DNA of 6,195 bases from assembly GCA_005789375.1 (NCBI GenBank), contig SXXZ01000254.1, forward strand, positions 1 through 6,195. Direction: 5' to 3'. The notes beneath the pieces were generated by a model. It was not told where the DNA came from, did not search any database, and worked only from the letters and a program-made list of their open reading frames with translations. This stretch comes from Verrucomicrobiales bacterium (lineage in GTDB: Bacteria > Verrucomicrobiota > Verrucomicrobiae > Limisphaerales > UBA9464). This document shows, in pieces, positions 4,729 to 6,195 of this stretch. The stretch's first letter is position 1, and the number at the start of each line of letters is the position of its first letter. The translations under genes and the position numbers were made by a program.

Positions 4729-6195
4729 TCAGGCGCCAACCACCCGAGAGAGCAGCATGTTCATGCGCTGAAGCATGGCACGCGGGTCTTCGAGGCGACC
4801 CGACGCCAACCGGGCTTGGTCGTTCAACTGCTCGGCCACTAGGCCTGCGAGAGCGGCATCCTTTTGGCGCAACTCATTCAGCTTCACGATGACCGGATGC
4901 CTCGGATTGATCTCCAGATCCGGCGCGGCCTCGTCACCGGTCATGGCCTCCCGACCCATCGACTTGAGGGTGCGACGCATGCTGGAGGTCATGTACTTGT
5001 CGCTATCAAGGGCCACGACCGGGCTATCCACCAGGCGCTTGGAAGCGCGCACCTCATGCACCGACTCACCCAAGGTGAGTTTGAGCCAACCAGACAATGA
5101 CGTCGCCTCGTCTTCCGTGAGAGAGCCCTCTTTGGAAGCGTCCTCCACATCCAACTCAGCCTTCTCGGCGGTCATGATGGTCTTGGAGTCGAACTCGCGC
5201 AGACGATCCATCACGAACTCGTCGATCGGATCGTCCACGAACACGACCTCAAACTTACGGGCGCGGAACACCTCGAAATAGGGGCTCGCCTCGGCAGCGG
5301 CCCGGTCCTTGGCCAAGAGGTAGTAGATATCCTTCTGTCCCTCGGGCATGCGCTTCACATAGTCGGCCAGCGACGTCTTCTTGCCAGCCTCGGTGGCCGA
5401 GGACTCGTAGCGGATGAGTTTGGCCAGCGCGGCCTGATTCTCCCAATCGCTGAGCACGCCCTCTTTGAGAAACCGATGGTACTCGGCGTAGAAACCCTCG
5501 TAGGCGGCCGCATCCTTCTCGGCCTCTTCGGCCAAGTGCTTGAGGAAACGATTGGTTAGCGCCTTGCTCAGCTTGCGCATCAAGTCCGAGTCTTGCATCC
5601 GCTCGCGGGAGACGTTGAGCGGCAAGTCCTCGCTATCGACCACACCGCGAACAAACCGCAACCACTCCGGGAGAAGCCCCTTCGGCTTGGAATCGATGAG
5701 CACCTTGCGGCAATACAAATGAACCTCGGACTCCTGACGCACCATTCCGGGCATTTCGAGACTGCGTGAGGGCACGAAGAGCAACGCCTGGATGGCGATG
5801 GGCGCATCGGCTGTGAAGTGCAGGCGGTACTTGGGTGCCTCGTTGTCGTGGGCCAGATACTCGTAGAACTCCGTGTATTCTTCCTCCTTCACCTCGTTCT
5901 TCGAACGGGCCCAGATGGCCTGCACCGTATTGACTCGTTTGCCGTCCAATTCGAGCGGGAAGGCCACGAAGTTGGAGTACCGCTTAACGATGCGTTCCAG
6001 ATTACCGGCTTGCGCAAACTCCTTGGCTTCGTCCTTGAGGCTGAGGGTGATCTGAGTGCCCGGGGTGGCGTCCGGAGCCGACTCGAGTGTGTAGCCATTG
6101 CCACCCTCACTGGTCCATTTCCAACCCTCGGAGCCGGCCGCTTGAGAGCGGGTCACAACCGTCACCTGCTTAGCCACCATGAAGGCGGAATAGAA
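4729..6195 (-). CDS. htpG: Molecular chaperone HtpG (bacterial Hsp90), 5' end beyond the window
   Basis: This is the C-terminal 488 residues of HtpG, an ATP-driven dimeric cytosolic chaperone. The frame has no start in the window: the codons at 6195-6181 read FYSAF and run straight into MVAKQVTVVT, which is the Hsp90 'GVGFYSAFMVA' segment at the glycine-rich ATP-lid region. The Met at 6180 is therefore internal. By comparison with E. coli HtpG (624 residues), roughly the first 120 residues, with most of the ATP-binding fold, lie to the right. Visible parts are the end of the N domain, the middle domain with IVKRYSNFVAFPLEL, QAIWARSKNEVKEEEYTEFY and LRFVRGVVDSEDLPLNVSRE (codons for NVSRE at 5602-5616; the middle-domain Arg that contacts ATP is in this motif), and the C-terminal dimerisation domain with ASKRLVDSPVVAL. 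It ends in VVGA, without the eukaryotic MEEVD tail, as expected. It faces ychF and probably shares its terminator. No frameshift is seen. Confidence 0.98.
   Translation of the reverse strand, partial: FYSAFMVAKQVTVVTRSQAAGSEGWKWTSEGGNGYTLESAPDATPGTQITLSLKDEAKEFAQAGNLERIVKRYSNFVAFPLELDGKRVNTVQAIWARSKNEVKEEEYTEFYEYLAHDNEAPKYRLHFTADAPIAIQALLFVPSRSLEMPGMVRQESEVHLYCRKVLIDSKPKGLLPEWLRFVRGVVDSEDLPLNVSRERMQDSDLMRKLSKALTNRFLKHLAEEAEKDAAAYEGFYAEYHRFLKEGVLSDWENQAALAKLIRYESSATEAGKKTSLADYVKRMPEGQKDIYYLLAKDRAAAEASPYFEVFRARKFEVVFVDDPIDEFVMDRLREFDSKTIMTAEKAELDVEDASKEGSLTEDEATSLSGWLKLTLGESVHEVRASKRLVDSPVVALDSDKYMTSSMRRTLKSMGREAMTGDEAAPDLEINPRHPVIVKLNELRQKDAALAGLVAEQLNDQARLASGRLEDPRAMLQRMNMLLSRVVGA

Noticed and set aside
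4729..6180. A complete 483-residue gene starting at the Met at 6180
   Set aside because: The codons to the right read FYSAF, continuing the conserved Hsp90 segment. The Met is internal and the gene is cut by the window edge, not biologically short.

Overview
This is an ordinary-looking stretch of GC-rich bacterial chromosome from a Gram-negative (diderm) organism. It holds five protein-coding genes and one tRNA. The outer-membrane beta-barrel protein proves an outer membrane. The combination of a BBP2-type barrel, a PIG-L deacetylase, a stand-alone UreF-like protein and leaders with almost no Shine-Dalgarno sequence makes me favour Verrucomicrobiota. That placement is inference from gene style, not from a phylogenetic marker.

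Layout. Positions 1-2439 read leftward: a Rho-independent terminator (39-68), an outer-membrane beta-barrel gene (88-1347) with its own candidate promoter, a PIG-L/LmbE-type deacetylase gene (1495-2340), and a tRNA-Val(UAC) gene (2364-2439) only 23 bases upstream of the deacetylase. A 233-base strand switch (2440-2672) carries the likely tRNA promoter. Positions 2673-4496 read rightward: a UreF-like protein of uncertain role (2673-3332), then the translation-associated ATPase YchF (3393-4496). A convergent gap (4497-4728) contains a large hairpin with T-runs on both sides, probably a shared bidirectional terminator. The rest (4729-6195) is the leftward chaperone gene htpG, whose first roughly 120 codons lie beyond the right edge.

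The genes do not form one pathway. HtpG, YchF and tRNA-Val are housekeeping functions; the barrel and the deacetylase are envelope or metabolite functions. I see no CRISPR array, transposase, integrase, prophage gene, toxin-antitoxin pair or defence gene, and no convincing new biological system. The items most worth a second look are the UreF-like gene, which has no urease neighbours and lacks the usual UreF N-terminal signature, and the tRNA-deacetylase tandem with no terminator between.
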